Assembly: GCF_022539505.1 (NCBI RefSeq)
Contig: NC_061512.1
Span: 255,580,510 to 255,644,509, forward strand
DNA from: Lolium rigidum
Taxonomy: Eukaryota; Streptophyta; Magnoliopsida; Poales; Poaceae
Reading direction: 5' to 3'
DNA length: 64,000 bases
Part shown: piece by piece, positions 33,516 through 45,500 of the stretch
Layout of the letters: every line of letters begins with the position of its first letter
Position numbering within the stretch: position 1 is the first letter of the stretch
Translations under genes and position numbers: made by a program
The notes under the pieces: model-generated
The model's database searches: none
What the model was told of the DNA's origin: nothing
The model's input: only the letters and a program-made list of their open reading frames with translations

Positions 33516-36459
33516 TCAACCGGTTGTCCCTGAACCAAAGGATTTCACGATGGTGCTTACTCTTGCGCCAAAGCTTCTCGAGGCGATCTTCTTCCCGGGG
33601 ACATGAAAGGGGTTCGAGACCGCGTCTACGTATGCGGCATGGAACTTCCTGAAAAACTGAGAAGACGAGATGACCGTGAGAATGTTCTCTATTTTTGGCA
33701 AGGCAAAGCAAAGTATGAGCTACATAGAATTTACTCACAAAGAAAGAGTTCAGTGTTAAGAGTATCATTTTAATACACAGCTATATACATATCATCAGGG
33801 TCTTGTGGGTTTGACTTATTCAGAAACTGGACTGAGAAAAAAATAACACATTCCACACTGTAAGCTATGACTTGGCATGACCAGCAAATTCATCAGAGCA
33901 GTCAAGGCTCAAGAAATAGAACAGCAGTATTCTAACAAAATATCTCAGCACTCGATCTTTCATATCCAATGGAACAAGAGATATACTTATCTTGCAGCTC
34001 TACTAAAAATAATAAAAAGTTGAAGAGCTTACATTTCGGGCATCTGCATCTTTCACATCAAGATCAGTTGTGACCATTAAAAATTTGACCTTTGTGTTTG
34101 TCAAATAGCCGTACCTACATATCATAGATTGTCATAGTTCATCAATTTGTAAACAGTAAGTGCTTTCAGCACTAATATTAACTTAGCAGTGAGGAGAAAT
34201 ATTTAAAAATAACTGACACAGTTAAGAATCTATTCGTAACTATTGAAGTTTTTTCTCACTTGACAAAACAATAATATTTCCGAAGTTAGAAGCAACTTCA
34301 GTTCTTTATGATTTAAAACAACTTATGGGACTCTGTAAAAACCAGTAACTGAACTATGAAACTTCAGTTAAAGGTAGAAACAGACAGGCAGTAAACGAAT
34401 ACTAGGTGATAACCAAAACTGCGAAGGGACTTACACTTTGTAGTTCTCAGTCGGATATAGAAGACCCAAGAATGTCTCATTCAGTGTAGGCGCGCTCCTT
34501 TTAGGATTGTTTACTGTCAGCGGAATGTATATGACAAAAATGTAAGATAGCCAACACAAGGGATCCACAAACAATATTAGGAATATGACTTGTATGAATT
34601 TTTTATGGCTTTGTTCTACATAATCAGACAAATAACCACGTGAATCAAATTCTTGACAACTCTAATGAGATGGATGCAACCCCCAAACTTATCGGGAATT
34701 CAGGACTCATCTGGAATAACTACATTTCTATGCACGCTTAAAGCTTTGCAACGCAAGAGAACCGAAGTTGATTCAATTTTTGCATTTGTAAGTTACGAAG
34801 CATCGATACTTTAAACTTCGCCATGTCCGCGTACAATACTTCACCGATACTCCGATACTCCTGATACTCGGGCGATACGCGTATCCCAGGAGTATCGTGT
34901 TTTCCAATTTAAAAAGAAAGAAAAAAATGCCGATACTCAGGCGATACGCGTATCCCAGGAGTATCGTCTATTCCTATTTAGAGAGAAAGAAAAATATACC
35001 CATACGCCGCTGGGGACGTTGTCGACACGGCTGAGACACAGGAAGCCCAGCTAAAGCTCACTAATAACCCTAATAACCAGTGCGCTCTCTATCTATTCGG
35101 TCAATTGACCATCACAGCGGATCAGGAGCGCTGCGCGCACCATGGCCGTTGCTGCAGGTCTTGCTTGCTTGCTGCCAGACTGTTTTGTGTGGTGCTCCTT
35201 GCTGCTGGTGCTAGGCGCTGCAGCCATTGATGTATTTTGCAAGCACGAATGGGCAGTATAATGATTGAGGAAATTGATGAGATGATCATTCGGCCATCGA
35301 GGACTTAAAACAGACATGGAGGCAACAAGTGGGACTGATTTTTCATAGCATTCAATTATTCTTTGTCTAAATCACATGGCAATTTATTAATTTTTATATG
35401 TATACTCGCCGTATCGCTGTATTGCTATTTCTAGAAATTGCCGTATCCCATGTCCCCGTATCCGTCTTGCCGTATCGGTGCTTCGTAATGTAACCATGGA
35501 ATTTGAAGCTGCTCCTTTTTACACAAGGGGGGGTCACTTGTATAATCTGGCATATTATAATCAACATCCATTGAATTTTACAAATCAGAAATTCAATGCA
35601 TCTAACCAAGATTTGACAAAAGATGAGTCAGAGTTGAGCTATCTCCAGGGCACTTGAATTAAGTCTAGCGATGCAGCCACACAATTATCAGGACCCATAT
35701 GGAACGCCTACAGGTGTATGCACATCGAAAGCTATCCAAAGCAAAGCCTGAAAAAAACTAATCAAAGCAAGAGTGTGGAAGAAAACTGCAATTTTTTAAT
35801 CCATAACCATGGAATTTGAAACTGCTTTTTTACTAGTGAGCCAAATTTGAGCTATCTCCGGTGCATTTAAATAAAGTTTAGCCAGTGAGATCGGTGCAAC
35901 CACCAGAGTTATCAGTTATCAGGACTCATCAGGAACTCTCACGGCTCTACGCACATCGGAAACTATGCAAAGCAAGAGTGCCAAAGTTAATTGCAATTTC
36001 CGCATTCATAGAGCCATGCAACTGCTTCTTTTTACTCAAGGTAGATCACTCCAACGTGCCATGCAAATCAACACCCATTGACGATTCAATCTAGATTGCG
36101 ATGCCTTTAACGAAGGATTTGGCAGGAGGCGAGTTGAATTCGGAGTGCATTTGACCTGAACTAACAGATGGATCTGGATCGCGATGGTAAGGCGCCTACC
36201 TCGCTCGTCGATGACGTCGAGGGAGCAGTGGACGACGTGGTGGAGCTTGAGGGCGTCGTCCGCCTCCGTGAAGCTCTGCAGGTACAGCGGGTTGTTCTGC
36301 ATCGAGCGGCATGGGACAGAGAGAGGGGATCAGAGCTTTACTCTCGCCGGCGCCGACGAGGAGACAAGATCGGATTTTGCGATCTGAAGCGCGCGCGCGA
36401 GCTGGGGGAGAAGGGACGGTTCTGACCTGGTGGCCGACGACGGCGACGCAGACGATCAT
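33516..36459 (-). CDS. TRAPPC2L: TRAPP complex subunit 2-like protein, five exons
   Basis: The exons are 36427-36459, 36200-36296, 34435-34513, 34033-34114 and 33516-33656 on the minus strand, all with GT donors and AG acceptors. They total 432 bp, encoding 143 residues. The product has the sedlin/longin fold sequence of TRAPPC2L: MIVCVAVVGHQ, then NNPLYLQSF, FLGLLYPTENYKVYGYLTN, KVKFLMVTTD and FFRKFHAAYVDAVSNPF. TRAPPC2L is a small core subunit of the TRAPP tethering complexes that act on Rab/Ypt GTPases in ER-Golgi and later vesicle traffic. Length and order of blocks match the family, so the model looks complete. Intron 2 (34514-36199) is enlarged by a DNA transposon and diverged tandem repeats. 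Confidence 0.93.
34792..35488. mobile_element. Non-autonomous DNA transposon in TRAPPC2L intron 2
   Basis: The ends TTACGAAGCATCGATAC and GTATCGGTGCTTCGTAA form inverted repeats (16 of 17 positions pair), flanked by TGTAA on both sides (34787-34791 and 35489-35493). Many GATAC/GTATC motifs crowd both subterminal regions, in part as two near-copies around 34850-34905 and 34930-34967. No transposase was recognised. The superfamily is undetermined because a 5-bp duplication is unusual for the common groups. Confidence 0.7.
35489..36150. repeat. Diverged tandem repeats in TRAPPC2L intron 2
   Basis: Two units (about 35489-35800 and 35803-36120) share CCATGGAATTTGAA, TTTGAGCTATCTCC or similar, ATTATCAGGAC and CACATCG in the same order. 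A third, shorter copy lies at about 34640-34791 and was split by the DNA transposon. Confidence 0.65.
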
Positions 36460-36717
36460 GTTTCCGCCGCGCGAGCTGGTCGGGGACGGCGCTGCCGGCC
36501 TGCCGTTGACGCGGCGACCGCTGAGACGGAGGCGCGCGGCGGATTGACGGAGGCTGTTCCCGGCTGGTTGCTGGAACGTGTGTGGGGAGGAGACGAAGGC
36601 CTATACTAGTGGGATCGTAGGGCCAACACAAACCTCTGGTCCGAGACGCACTAATCTTGATGCAATCTGTCTAGCTCCACTACATCTATATTCAGAACGA
36701 GTACTTCAGTACACAAC

Positions 36718-36800
36718 TTTCACCACCAGATAATTCCCAAGAAAAAAAGGTTTCACCACCAGATAATTCCCAAGAAAAAAACGTTTCACCACCAGATAAT
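36718..36800. repeat. Tandem repeat, 2.5 units of about 32 bp
   Basis: TTTCACCACCAGATAATTCC followed by CAAGAAAAAA occurs twice, and a third copy of the first part follows. Confidence 0.9.
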
Positions 36801-37333
36801 GTGTATAAAATAGTGAACAGGTCATATCATCACAAACCATAGCACTGAGCAAACTCGAGCTGTTCATGAAGTACACTCTTGTCATCACAAACCAAAAACA
36901 TTGATCAACAGAACATGAGATCGCAAGCTTGACAAATTTACTGGTTCTTGCATTCAGCATCACAGTGCTTATTTTGTTCTCAACAAATTTGTAGATGTTA
37001 CAAAATCAGATAATGAGGTGCTGCTGCCTTGAGTTCAGAGGACAAAAGGAGTTCCTGCGTGTGAAAGTTTGTTGCAAGTGCATCCATCGGCTACCTGATA
37101 AAATTTCAGACAAGCGCGCCGACACCAAAAATGCAGATTGGAGTAATTTACAGTGTTGCCTCTTATCGCAGGATGCCCTGGAAGGTGGAAGAATCCTGGA
37201 TGCAGCAATCTCCTAGAGCACTTGCGACGAAGACCTGTAAGAACAAGTATTATGAATTTCTGATGAGTACAAGCACCAAGCAGAGCAAGATACATATGCA
37301 GTGTCTGTGGAATAATATACGCAAAAAGTGTCT

Positions 37334-37760
37334 TTGACACATTGGCACCAGTGCTCCCTTCTATTTCAGATTTTTTAAAATTTCAAAACCTCACACTTCT
37401 GTGTCTCTAAAAATTATGGTGTTAAATATATAGATAGATGTGTACAGTATGGGTGTATGCAAAAAAATCCCGTTGAAAAATACATTGTATTTTAGGAAAT
37501 ATAAAAAAGACAAATTTATGGCAGTAAATGGTAGTACAATAGTATTAAAATAGTATGTCTTTTTATCAGAAATTTGTTTATTTTATATTTCTCAAAATTT
37601 AAAGTATTTTTTACCGAATTTTTTTGCGTAGACTCGTACTGTACATATCTATCTACACGTTTAATGCAATAATTTTTTTGGAGAAATAGAAGTGTGAGAT
37701 TTTTTAAAAAAATAAAAAATCTGAAAGTGGAGGGAGCACTGGTGCCCATGTGTACCAAAT
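37334..37760. mobile_element. Foldback MITE
   Basis: Long inverted ends (GGCACCAGTGCTCCC at 37345-37359, and its complement ending at 37746) extend outward as TTTGACACATT and its imperfect partner. The AT-rich arms keep pairing towards the middle. No ORF is present. The target duplication is not clear. Confidence 0.65.
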
Positions 37761-39271
37761 CCCTATCCTAATATACGGGACATATATGTCCATGACATTA
37801 TAAAACAGCATAGGGCAGTCTGTGGAATAGCTGTTCAATGTGCTGAACATATATGTCCATGGCATTATAATTTCATATAATTTACTAAAACAGGTACAGT
37901 TTGGTAATTTGAAGTGTTTGGACACCAGGGTTGGCCTCCGGTTGTCAGACATCTGCCCAGTGGTTGAACTGAGGGTGTTTCAACATGGCTCACAAAGATG
38001 ATTATGATTCTGTTTAACTTCTGTACCGTACTACACTTTTGTTACAGAGAATGATAGACTGCTAGTGTAAAGCTCATTTGATTAAAAAAAAACTTTACAC
38101 ATATAACATTAACATACTTGGTTGCTGAGCACACTATGCCTAGCTTGAAAACAAAATATTGCATATAACATGAAGGGAGCTCAAGAACACTAAACAGTAA
38201 CAGGACTCAAAGAAAGATAATATTAAGAGAAACATATGTTGGGCAAAGCCCTGATATGAAAATGTCATGACATTATATTCTGATAAATCACTAAAACAGG
38301 CATAACATGACTATTTTAAGAAGGTTCGTTCAACGCCATCGTTGGGCTCCAGTTTTCAGGCATCTGGACAGTGGTTAACTCCGAGGGTGTCTCAATTTAG
38401 CTCACAAACATGATTATGTTTCCAGTGAACTTCTGAACTGTACTCCAGTTTCGCATAAGAAAATGGCAATGTAAAGCTCCTTTGACAAAACATTTTAAAG
38501 GTACAACACTAACACATTAAGTTACTAAACCTGCTATGCCTAGCTTGAAAACTAAAGTTATTTGTGGAGAAAGCATAAGAACACTATGTTAGGTAGCCCC
38601 TTATATGCACCTAGAAGGTTTAGAATTTGTTGCTTGGCATTCCGATAGTTGCGCTCAAAAGAAAGCTGCATGGCGATTCAGATTCTATTATAACTTCTTA
38701 TGCATTGACATGGTATTATACAGTGAGGCTGTTCAATGGTAACTGATTTCTGTTCATAAATATACAGAAAAAATAAAGAATATAACATCAAGACAAATAG
38801 ATACCCAAAGCACTGTAGTTTGTTCAAACGCTGAGTATACAAATGAAAAAAAAAAGTATCTTCAAATTGAGAAAGAGCTTTCTGATTCCATTGCAAAGAT
38901 ACCAATCCCAACAATACTAAGTTCACAGAATCTCTCACAGCTAAATAAATTGTATGGTAATCAAATATCAAATTATGCTATAACTTCTTATGCATTGACA
39001 CAGGTGTTGAGAATTCAATTGTTTTATAACACACTGTAAGGTCGTTCGACGTGAAGTGAATTTCAGTTGGAAAATACATCCGAAAAAAGAGAAAATAACA
39101 CAAAGACAGAAGCTTCCCAATTCCATTGCAAAGTTACTGATCTCAAAAAACTGTACTATGATTCACAGAATCTCCCACAGCTAAATCAACCGTACAGCAG
39201 GGGCGTTGATTCCAGCTAGGCGACGGTGAACTCGTAGAGGGGAATATCGAAGTCAATGATGGGCTCACAGG

Positions 39272-39667
39272 TCAGGTCTTGAGGCTCTTGACGAGCTTCC
39301 AGCGGGCGAGGAGCCTGGCGATGGGCGGCGTGAGCGCGATGGTGATGGGGATCCTGACGGGGATGAGGGCCTTGTTGCAGAGGAGGGCGAGCGCGAGCGT
39401 GCCGCCGCTGGAGGCCACGAGCTCCCCGGTCCGGTTGCGCGTGGGCGCCGGCGCCGGCTCCTGGCCGCCGGCGGAGGGCGGGGCCTCGTCCCCGGTGGAG
39501 ACGCCGGTGGAGATGCCGATCTTGCGGAAGACGGCGTCGACGTCGACGTTGTTGTTGATGGCGACGTAGAGGCCCGTGGCGGTGGCGGCGGAGACGGAGA
39601 GGTGGACGCCGAGGGCCACCTTGCCGTACTTCCTCCCGAGGTCCTTCATGCGGGCGGTGAACGCCAT
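39272..39667 (-). CDS. DUF1279 (FAM210-like) small membrane protein
   Basis: The single-exon, GC-rich ORF encodes 131 residues from the ATG at 39667. The N-terminal half carries the DUF1279 core: ARMKDLGRKYGKVALGVHLS followed by VSAATATGLYVAINNN, which contains a likely membrane segment. A low-complexity linker (about residues 58-80, PAPAPTRN) separates this from a second hydrophobic helix (LALALLCNKALIPVRIPITI). DUF1279 proteins, including animal FAM210A/B, are small membrane proteins, several of them mitochondrial; the plant function is poorly known. The N-terminus is basic and could act in organelle targeting, which is inference. A longer overlapping minus-strand ORF in another frame is a shadow. 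Confidence 0.88.
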   Translation of the reverse strand: MAFTARMKDLGRKYGKVALGVHLSVSAATATGLYVAINNNVDVDAVFRKIGISTGVSTGDEAPPSAGGQEPAPAPTRNRTGELVASSGGTLALALLCNKALIPVRIPITIALTPPIARLLARWKLVKSLKT

Positions 39668-40860
39668 GGCTGCCGCCGGCGGCGGCGAGGCTGGGGTGCG
39701 AGGAGGCGCGGTTTAAGATTTCGCGGCGGCGGCGGCGGTGCGGCGGGCTAGGGTTTTGGTCGGGCGGTGCGGCGGATCGGCGGCGGATAAAAGAGACGTG
39801 GATCCGAGTGCGTGCGTGGCCTCGTTTTTCTTTCTTGGAGAACCAGGCTATGGTCGGATACGGCACGGGGTACGTGTACCCCAAGAAGTACGCTTTCCCA
39901 ACTGAGTTTGCGTAATCCAACACCTTTTTCCTCAAACGTACTTGTCCCCAAGGACCCACCCAGATTATTCATTAACTAGACGGTGGGTACATTTTACACT
40001 AAGGATCTCAAAAAAATTACAACTAGGCCTACAATTTTACACAAAGCACCCTTCAAAACAATTAGAGAAACACGATCGAGTTCAAGAACTACTTCGCCGA
40101 AGATATGCCTCCGGACGCAGTCCCTGTCGGCACCGAGGACGGTACCACATGGGTCAGCACTGACGTCGATTTTTGCTCCAAGGCAATAGAAGATCATCCC
40201 TTTACAGAGAAAGAAGAGGCTTGAGCCAAAATGATAGAGCATGGCGAGGCCATCCGGCCATCCCCATGGCCTAAGATAGAAGTGGCCAAACAAAGCCACA
40301 TCTTGGAAATCACCACAGAACATGCAGAATCTTGACCTTCTCGTGGTAGGTTTCCGGTCATCCACCACCACTGGTCACCAGTGATCCCTCTTCCTCTCTC
40401 TCGCCAACAAGGCCAGCCAAGAGAAGATCAAGAACACGAAGCTTGTCGATGTGGAGGAAAATACGCTTGTTGAAGGAGCTTACATCAAGATCCTCCGTCT
40501 TCATCGTCCTCCACGAAAGCTTGCAAGAGGAATCCATCAGCATTCGTCCCTTGATGCATCCAAACACAGGGATGTAAAAGCTCAACAAGACCTTATTGGG
40601 AAGATCATCAGCTTCGTCTCCTCTGCTTGCGTTGGCTCCCACCACCACAGCCATGCAACAGTGAAGATGAGAACTAGGATACACTAGATCTGGTCGGAGG
40701 GATCATGCACCCTAATCTTAGGCACCGCTAGGGGACACGACCTAGACCTACTGTACAACAGACCACGGCTGGCACATCCCCTCAGCCAACTCCAATCGGC
40801 AGCGCTGATGGAAGCGGCCTCGGTTCGGCATGGAGCTCTCGACAAAGCTCTCAAGTTACC

Positions 40861-40899
<39 letters not shown>

Positions 40900-41099
40900 G
40901 GGGATAGAATGTGCATTTCTCTCTCAAGGATACTTGAAGACAATGTGTTGCAGCATGTGGAACAACAACGCCTAAATGTACAAGTATGCAACTACATACA
41001 CAACCAATAGGATCCGGGTTTTTTACTTATGTGATGCCTTCTTAAATCACAGATTCATATGGTACATAATACACCACGTTTATCTTTTGCCCTTTTTGT
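39668..41099. other. DUF1279 gene upstream region and intergenic
   Basis: 39668-39800 is the GC-rich likely promoter and 5' UTR. No gene was recognised between 39960 and 41099; short ORFs lack domains. A (GA)n microsatellite of about 17 units lies at 40863-40896. Confidence 0.55.
40863..40896. repeat. Microsatellite (GA)n
   Basis: About 17 consecutive GA units. Confidence 0.97.
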
Positions 41100-42010
41100 T
41101 GTCATCCGTTCTGCATGATAAGAGGGAGCCCATACCTAGACACTAGTGTGATGAAGTTCATGGGCATGTGAACATACTGGGAAAAGAGTGAGAAGGAAAA
41201 CATTCTAATGATAGTCGACATCATTGTCTGCACCTCGGCCATGGCATAGTTCCTCCCAATGCATGGGCATGACCCATGTAAGAATGCCAACAACACATGT
41301 GTGTGCTTGGCAACCCTCGGGTAGCTTTCTCAAACCTCACGGGGTTGAGCTCGTCAGCGTCTAGGCCCCATATGTCCTTGCTCCGATGGAATATCACAAA
41401 CGGAAATGTCTTCATGGTTCATTTCAACACTTTGATGTTTCCTAGTATTGTGTCAGAACCATCATCCTTGTAAAGAAAGGTGCATGGCTATAGAGTCTTA
41501 GTGTCTCGAGGAGGAACGTGTTAAGCTGCATTGGTGTGCACAAGGAGATGAAAGAACTTTTACTTTTATGCTAGTTTTTTTTTTGCCAAGGACATCAATG
41601 GTGGGGGCATCCTTACATTAATACATTCTCTTAGATTTTCCTCCCTCAACTTCTATTGCCATCATGGATAGCTACCAAGTAGGAACATCACCCAAATGAG
41701 GAGGCTGACACTTGTGTCCTGCCCCTGTAGCAAAGGAGATCTTAATTTCATCGATAATCTCATCAGTGCTCAGTGCTTTTAAGTGTGGAATGAAAATAAG
41801 CACACACACGAACAACCATCTAACCGTTAGTTTGAACTCCTAGGATCAGTCCATCAGTAAGAAAAAGTTTCCCTTTTTGCCATTCAGCAATGGAATGTAA
41901 TAGTTCGATGGTATTGATGGTCCAACCATTAATTGGAATGTCTATCGTGATAAACCGTGTGATTTGAGCCTCCAATTTCAACATGCGTACCGTTACCATC
42001 ATCCCAATCA
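41100..42010 (-). pseudogene. Cytochrome P450 relic (CYP72-clan-like)
   Basis: Read on the minus strand, pieces of a P450 occur in the right order but in different frames. They are YGDDLIGMM near 41990, an oxygen-binding I-helix with GQDTS near 41725, the K-helix ETLRLYSHAP with its ExxR near 41500, IHRSKDIWGLDADELNP near 41370, and the haem-binding region AFLHGSCPCIGRNYAMAE near 41260. The haem motif keeps the Cys ligand and following Gly but has Cys where the conserved Arg is expected. Stops and frameshifts between blocks, and a missing N-terminal two-thirds, make it a pseudogene. The YGLPL ending fits CYP72/CYP709-type enzymes. Confidence 0.8.
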
Positions 42011-42547
42011 GGTCATCTCCATAGACACCATTGCAATTTGAGCCTTTATCAATTGCATGACCTTTCTCGTCAAAAACTTGTGTAGTTTTCACAACCTAAT
42101 ATGATGGTGAGTTGGTGGATACCCGTTCATGAAAGGAAAATTTTAGCTAGTTTCATATGATCAGGATCCAATAGAGCGCTACTCTGTTATTTGATTTTTT
42201 GTCTGGTCTGATTAGATGAAAAATATTAGTACAACGTGAGCACATAGACAAAAAAATAAAATAACATAGATTCAAATGGAAAACACAGGAAATGGAATGG
42301 AAAGAGAAAAAAAAAAGGTTTATCCTAGCTAGCGAGCAAGGAAAAAAGAACGAGAAACTTATCCATCCGGCGTCGTCGCCGAGCGGGCCGGGCCCCACCC
42401 CGCTGTAGGACACCAACTGCACAGTCGCTCGTCATCAGTCCGTCGCCGTCTCCGTCTCCGTCCTCTCTCCCCCCTTCCACGCCAGTCCAGAAGCCACCCT
42501 GCCGCCGCCCGCGCCCCCGCCCCAGTTCAACCCGACTCCAGGCCCGC
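42011..42547. other. Upstream region of the USP-like gene
   Basis: A CT-rich stretch (about 42430-42530) is the likely 5' UTR and core promoter region. Nothing else was recognised. Confidence 0.5.
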
Positions 42548-45500
42548 ATGGCCTTCGCCAGCTCGCTCCTGCCCGCGCCGGCCTCCCGCGTCCGCGCGGG
42601 CCCCGCCTTCACGGCGGTCAACAGGAAGGGCGGCGTTTCGCTGCGGCGCCGGGGAGCCCGGCTCGGAGGTATCTATGCTTCGCCCAGCTCGTGCTTAACG
42701 TAATTGCCACGTGTACTCAACAAGTCAAAGATTGATTCTTTCGCTTCGATTCGGAGCGAGGTACACTGAATTTAGCTGCGATGTTCAGATGTCTGTACCT
42801 GACAGTGCATTAGTCTTTGTTTGCTGCACTGAAGTTAGTGGATTGCTCAACATCCTCGGCTCTGTACTTAGCAGGTAGAAATCTGGTGATTCGGAATCAA
42901 ACTGCAAGCTAACAGCACTTGCCAAGAAAAACTGAAAGCGTCCTTATTTGTTGTTTATGTTCGAAGAGGTAGGATGGATGGTTGAGCTGAGACCTGCTGT
43001 CTGACGTTTGCTTCCTGTTTGTTCTGTACCAGTTAGGGCTGAAGTTAACGAATCTGGAAGTGCTTTAGCGATTGATGCCCTCTCCCAGGTTAAGCATGTT
43101 CTGCTTCCGATCACTGACCGCAACCCTTACCTCTCAGAAGGTACAAGACAGGTGTGTTTCCTCTTTCCCGATATTCATCAGTTTGCTGTTCGTTACTTCG
43201 TTGATAATTGAGTGTGTAGAAGATATGTATACATTGATGGAATGTTAGCGGCTTAAGCTAAGCTTATCACGAGCTGCGTTGCTGCTTGATCCGCAGCAGC
43301 GGGGGCAAAGGATCAAGCGCTTTGACTTTGCTTTGTCCCCCGGGATCCACCACAGGTTGGGTTTGAGAGCCGTGTGATGGGTATTTCCAGGGCAGTTTGA
43401 TTTAATCTTCAGCGGAACAACTTAGCTGACCATTTTAACTTTATCGTTCATTTTTACTTGCTCTGTATAGACTTGAAATAGTCGCTTATCCATAATGGCT
43501 GTTGATGTACCAGGCTGCAGCAACAACCACTTCTCTAGCAAAGAAGTATGGTGCAAACATTACAGTAGTTGGTATGATCTCAATTTCTTTGAAACATTTC
43601 CCTTCCTTTGCTTAATTAATTGCGCATATTCAGTGACATAGTTTAAGTTCTGCTGCATTATAAATCTATACTCTTCATTTCAGTTATTGATGATAAGCCC
43701 AAGGAGTCATTCCCAGAGCATGATACTCAAATGTCAAGCATTAGATGGCACCTTTCTGAAGGTTAGAACCATTTCACTTATTCTTTTTTTGAGAAAAGGG
43801 AGCTGCATTGCATTAAGACAAGGCACTCTCAGATGACATGAGGTTTACAACCAAGTCTGGGGGGTTAACAGCCCACACCTTACACACTTTATTCTCGCAG
43901 CTAAACTTTGCTAAAAAGATGCGCTACACCATTACCAGTACGGCGCACATGCCTAATGGAGTGATCAACGAAGCCTTGCAGCATTGACTTGATTTCTTCC
44001 ACCAATGGCCCATGTAGAGACTGATCAGTTTCACTGCTCCGTAGCTTTGTCACCGCCCCAAGGCAATCCGACTCCAAACACACCTTCCGAATATCCTTTT
44101 CCTTTGCTAATATCAGTGCTCACTTGCAAGCTGGAAGTTCGATACGCTCAGGATCCGATATGGAGGTGAAGAAATGGCCTTCCCCGGCAACGAAACTGCC
44201 ATGATGATTCCTTAGAATCACACCGCTTCCACCATATCCTTCCTTTACCGAAAAAGCTCCGTACGTATTAGCCTTACACCGGTGGCTGCCAGTGCTGCAC
44301 CACCTTAGAGGATTCACGGACGCTGCCTTGCACAACACCCAGCCACTCCTCGATCATGAAAATAGAGCGTCTCACAATGTCAGATGGAGCAGCTATCTGG
44401 ACATCACCCCTTGCGTCATTTCTAGCTAACCAAGCTTGGTAAATTACCATCACACAGATGCTTAGCTCTTTATCATTCAGCTTCCCTAGCCAGTCAAGGA
44501 CCCATCCATGCAGCTCCCGGTGCCCTCGAACCGTGTTACCTGGTGATGCGGCCTAAGGCCACGTGGGTTGCCCGATCTCACGAATTGACCGAGGGAAAGG
44601 CGGGGGAGAGGAAGAACACGAAGAACACGATGAACACACGCGAACGCACGCAACACAACCCTATACAATTCCGGTTTACTCCCGATAGCCCGAACCACTA
44701 TCCCGATAGAATCTCTCAAGGGAGAGACACACGGTAGAATCCCCGAGAGGAAGATCGGTATACGATCGGTGGAATCACACGAGTGAGAGACCGGTGGTAG
44801 AATCACAAGTGTGAGAGACTAATCATATAAGGAGTGCCTTGTACAATAGATTATGGTAATCTAAGGAGGGGGTTTCCCTAATCCCAAAGGGATGGTGGAG
44901 GCATGAGCCTAATTCTCTCAAGTTCATTCCTTTCTAATGAAGGGGGAGGTGGGAGCCTATATATAGGGAGCCACTAAGGAGGGGTAGTTTAGGCATACAA
45001 GGGGGTACATGGGACTTGGCCCGAATTGACTTGGACACATAGGGGGGGCGGATTGTCTCGCCTTAGTGGGGCGGATAATCCGAGCAGTCGTGCTTCATGC
45101 GCCGTCTCTTCCTGGCGACCTCGGGCGCTCTTCTTCCTTCTTCTCTTCCATGCCTCCGTGACCTCGGGTTTGAGTGTGGTTCTTGTCGTTGAAGCACATG
45201 ATGAAGCGAAGAACGTAGGTCGGGCTACATCATCTCCCCCCACTTGAAAAAGAGTCGTCCTCGATGATGAGTCTTCATGAAGGTGTAGAGGAGGTAGATG
45301 AAACCAACGCTTGAATGTCCCTTCACTTGTCAAGAGCCCTATGAATAGCACAAGAAAAGCAAAGGAGCAATCAAAGCGTAGCCAAAGTTCAATGTATTTA
45401 GGAAGAGGGCGCAAGTAGAAGGAGGTCACCTTATCAAAGTGTCGGTGTGCTCTCATTGAGAGATCTTGTGTAGTGGAAGTGTGCGGCAGAACCACTCATT

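Larger units (their letters stand above)
36460..39271. other. Region between TRAPPC2L and the DUF1279 gene
   Basis: The first 250 bases are the likely TRAPPC2L promoter and 5' UTR. The rest holds the repeats listed separately and the 3' flank of the DUF1279 gene. About 37854-38190 and 38264-38582 are a diverged direct duplication, as are about 38685-38960 and 38975-39205. No further gene was recognised. Confidence 0.55.

Noticed and set aside
39216..39959. 247-codon ORF overlapping the DUF1279 gene
   Set aside because: Arg/His/Pro-rich reading of the GC-rich gene in the wrong frame; the DUF1279 frame has the conserved domain.
41820..42092. Separate 90-codon minus-strand gene
   Set aside because: It overlaps the P450 relic (YGDDLIGMM block), and the remainder has no domain.
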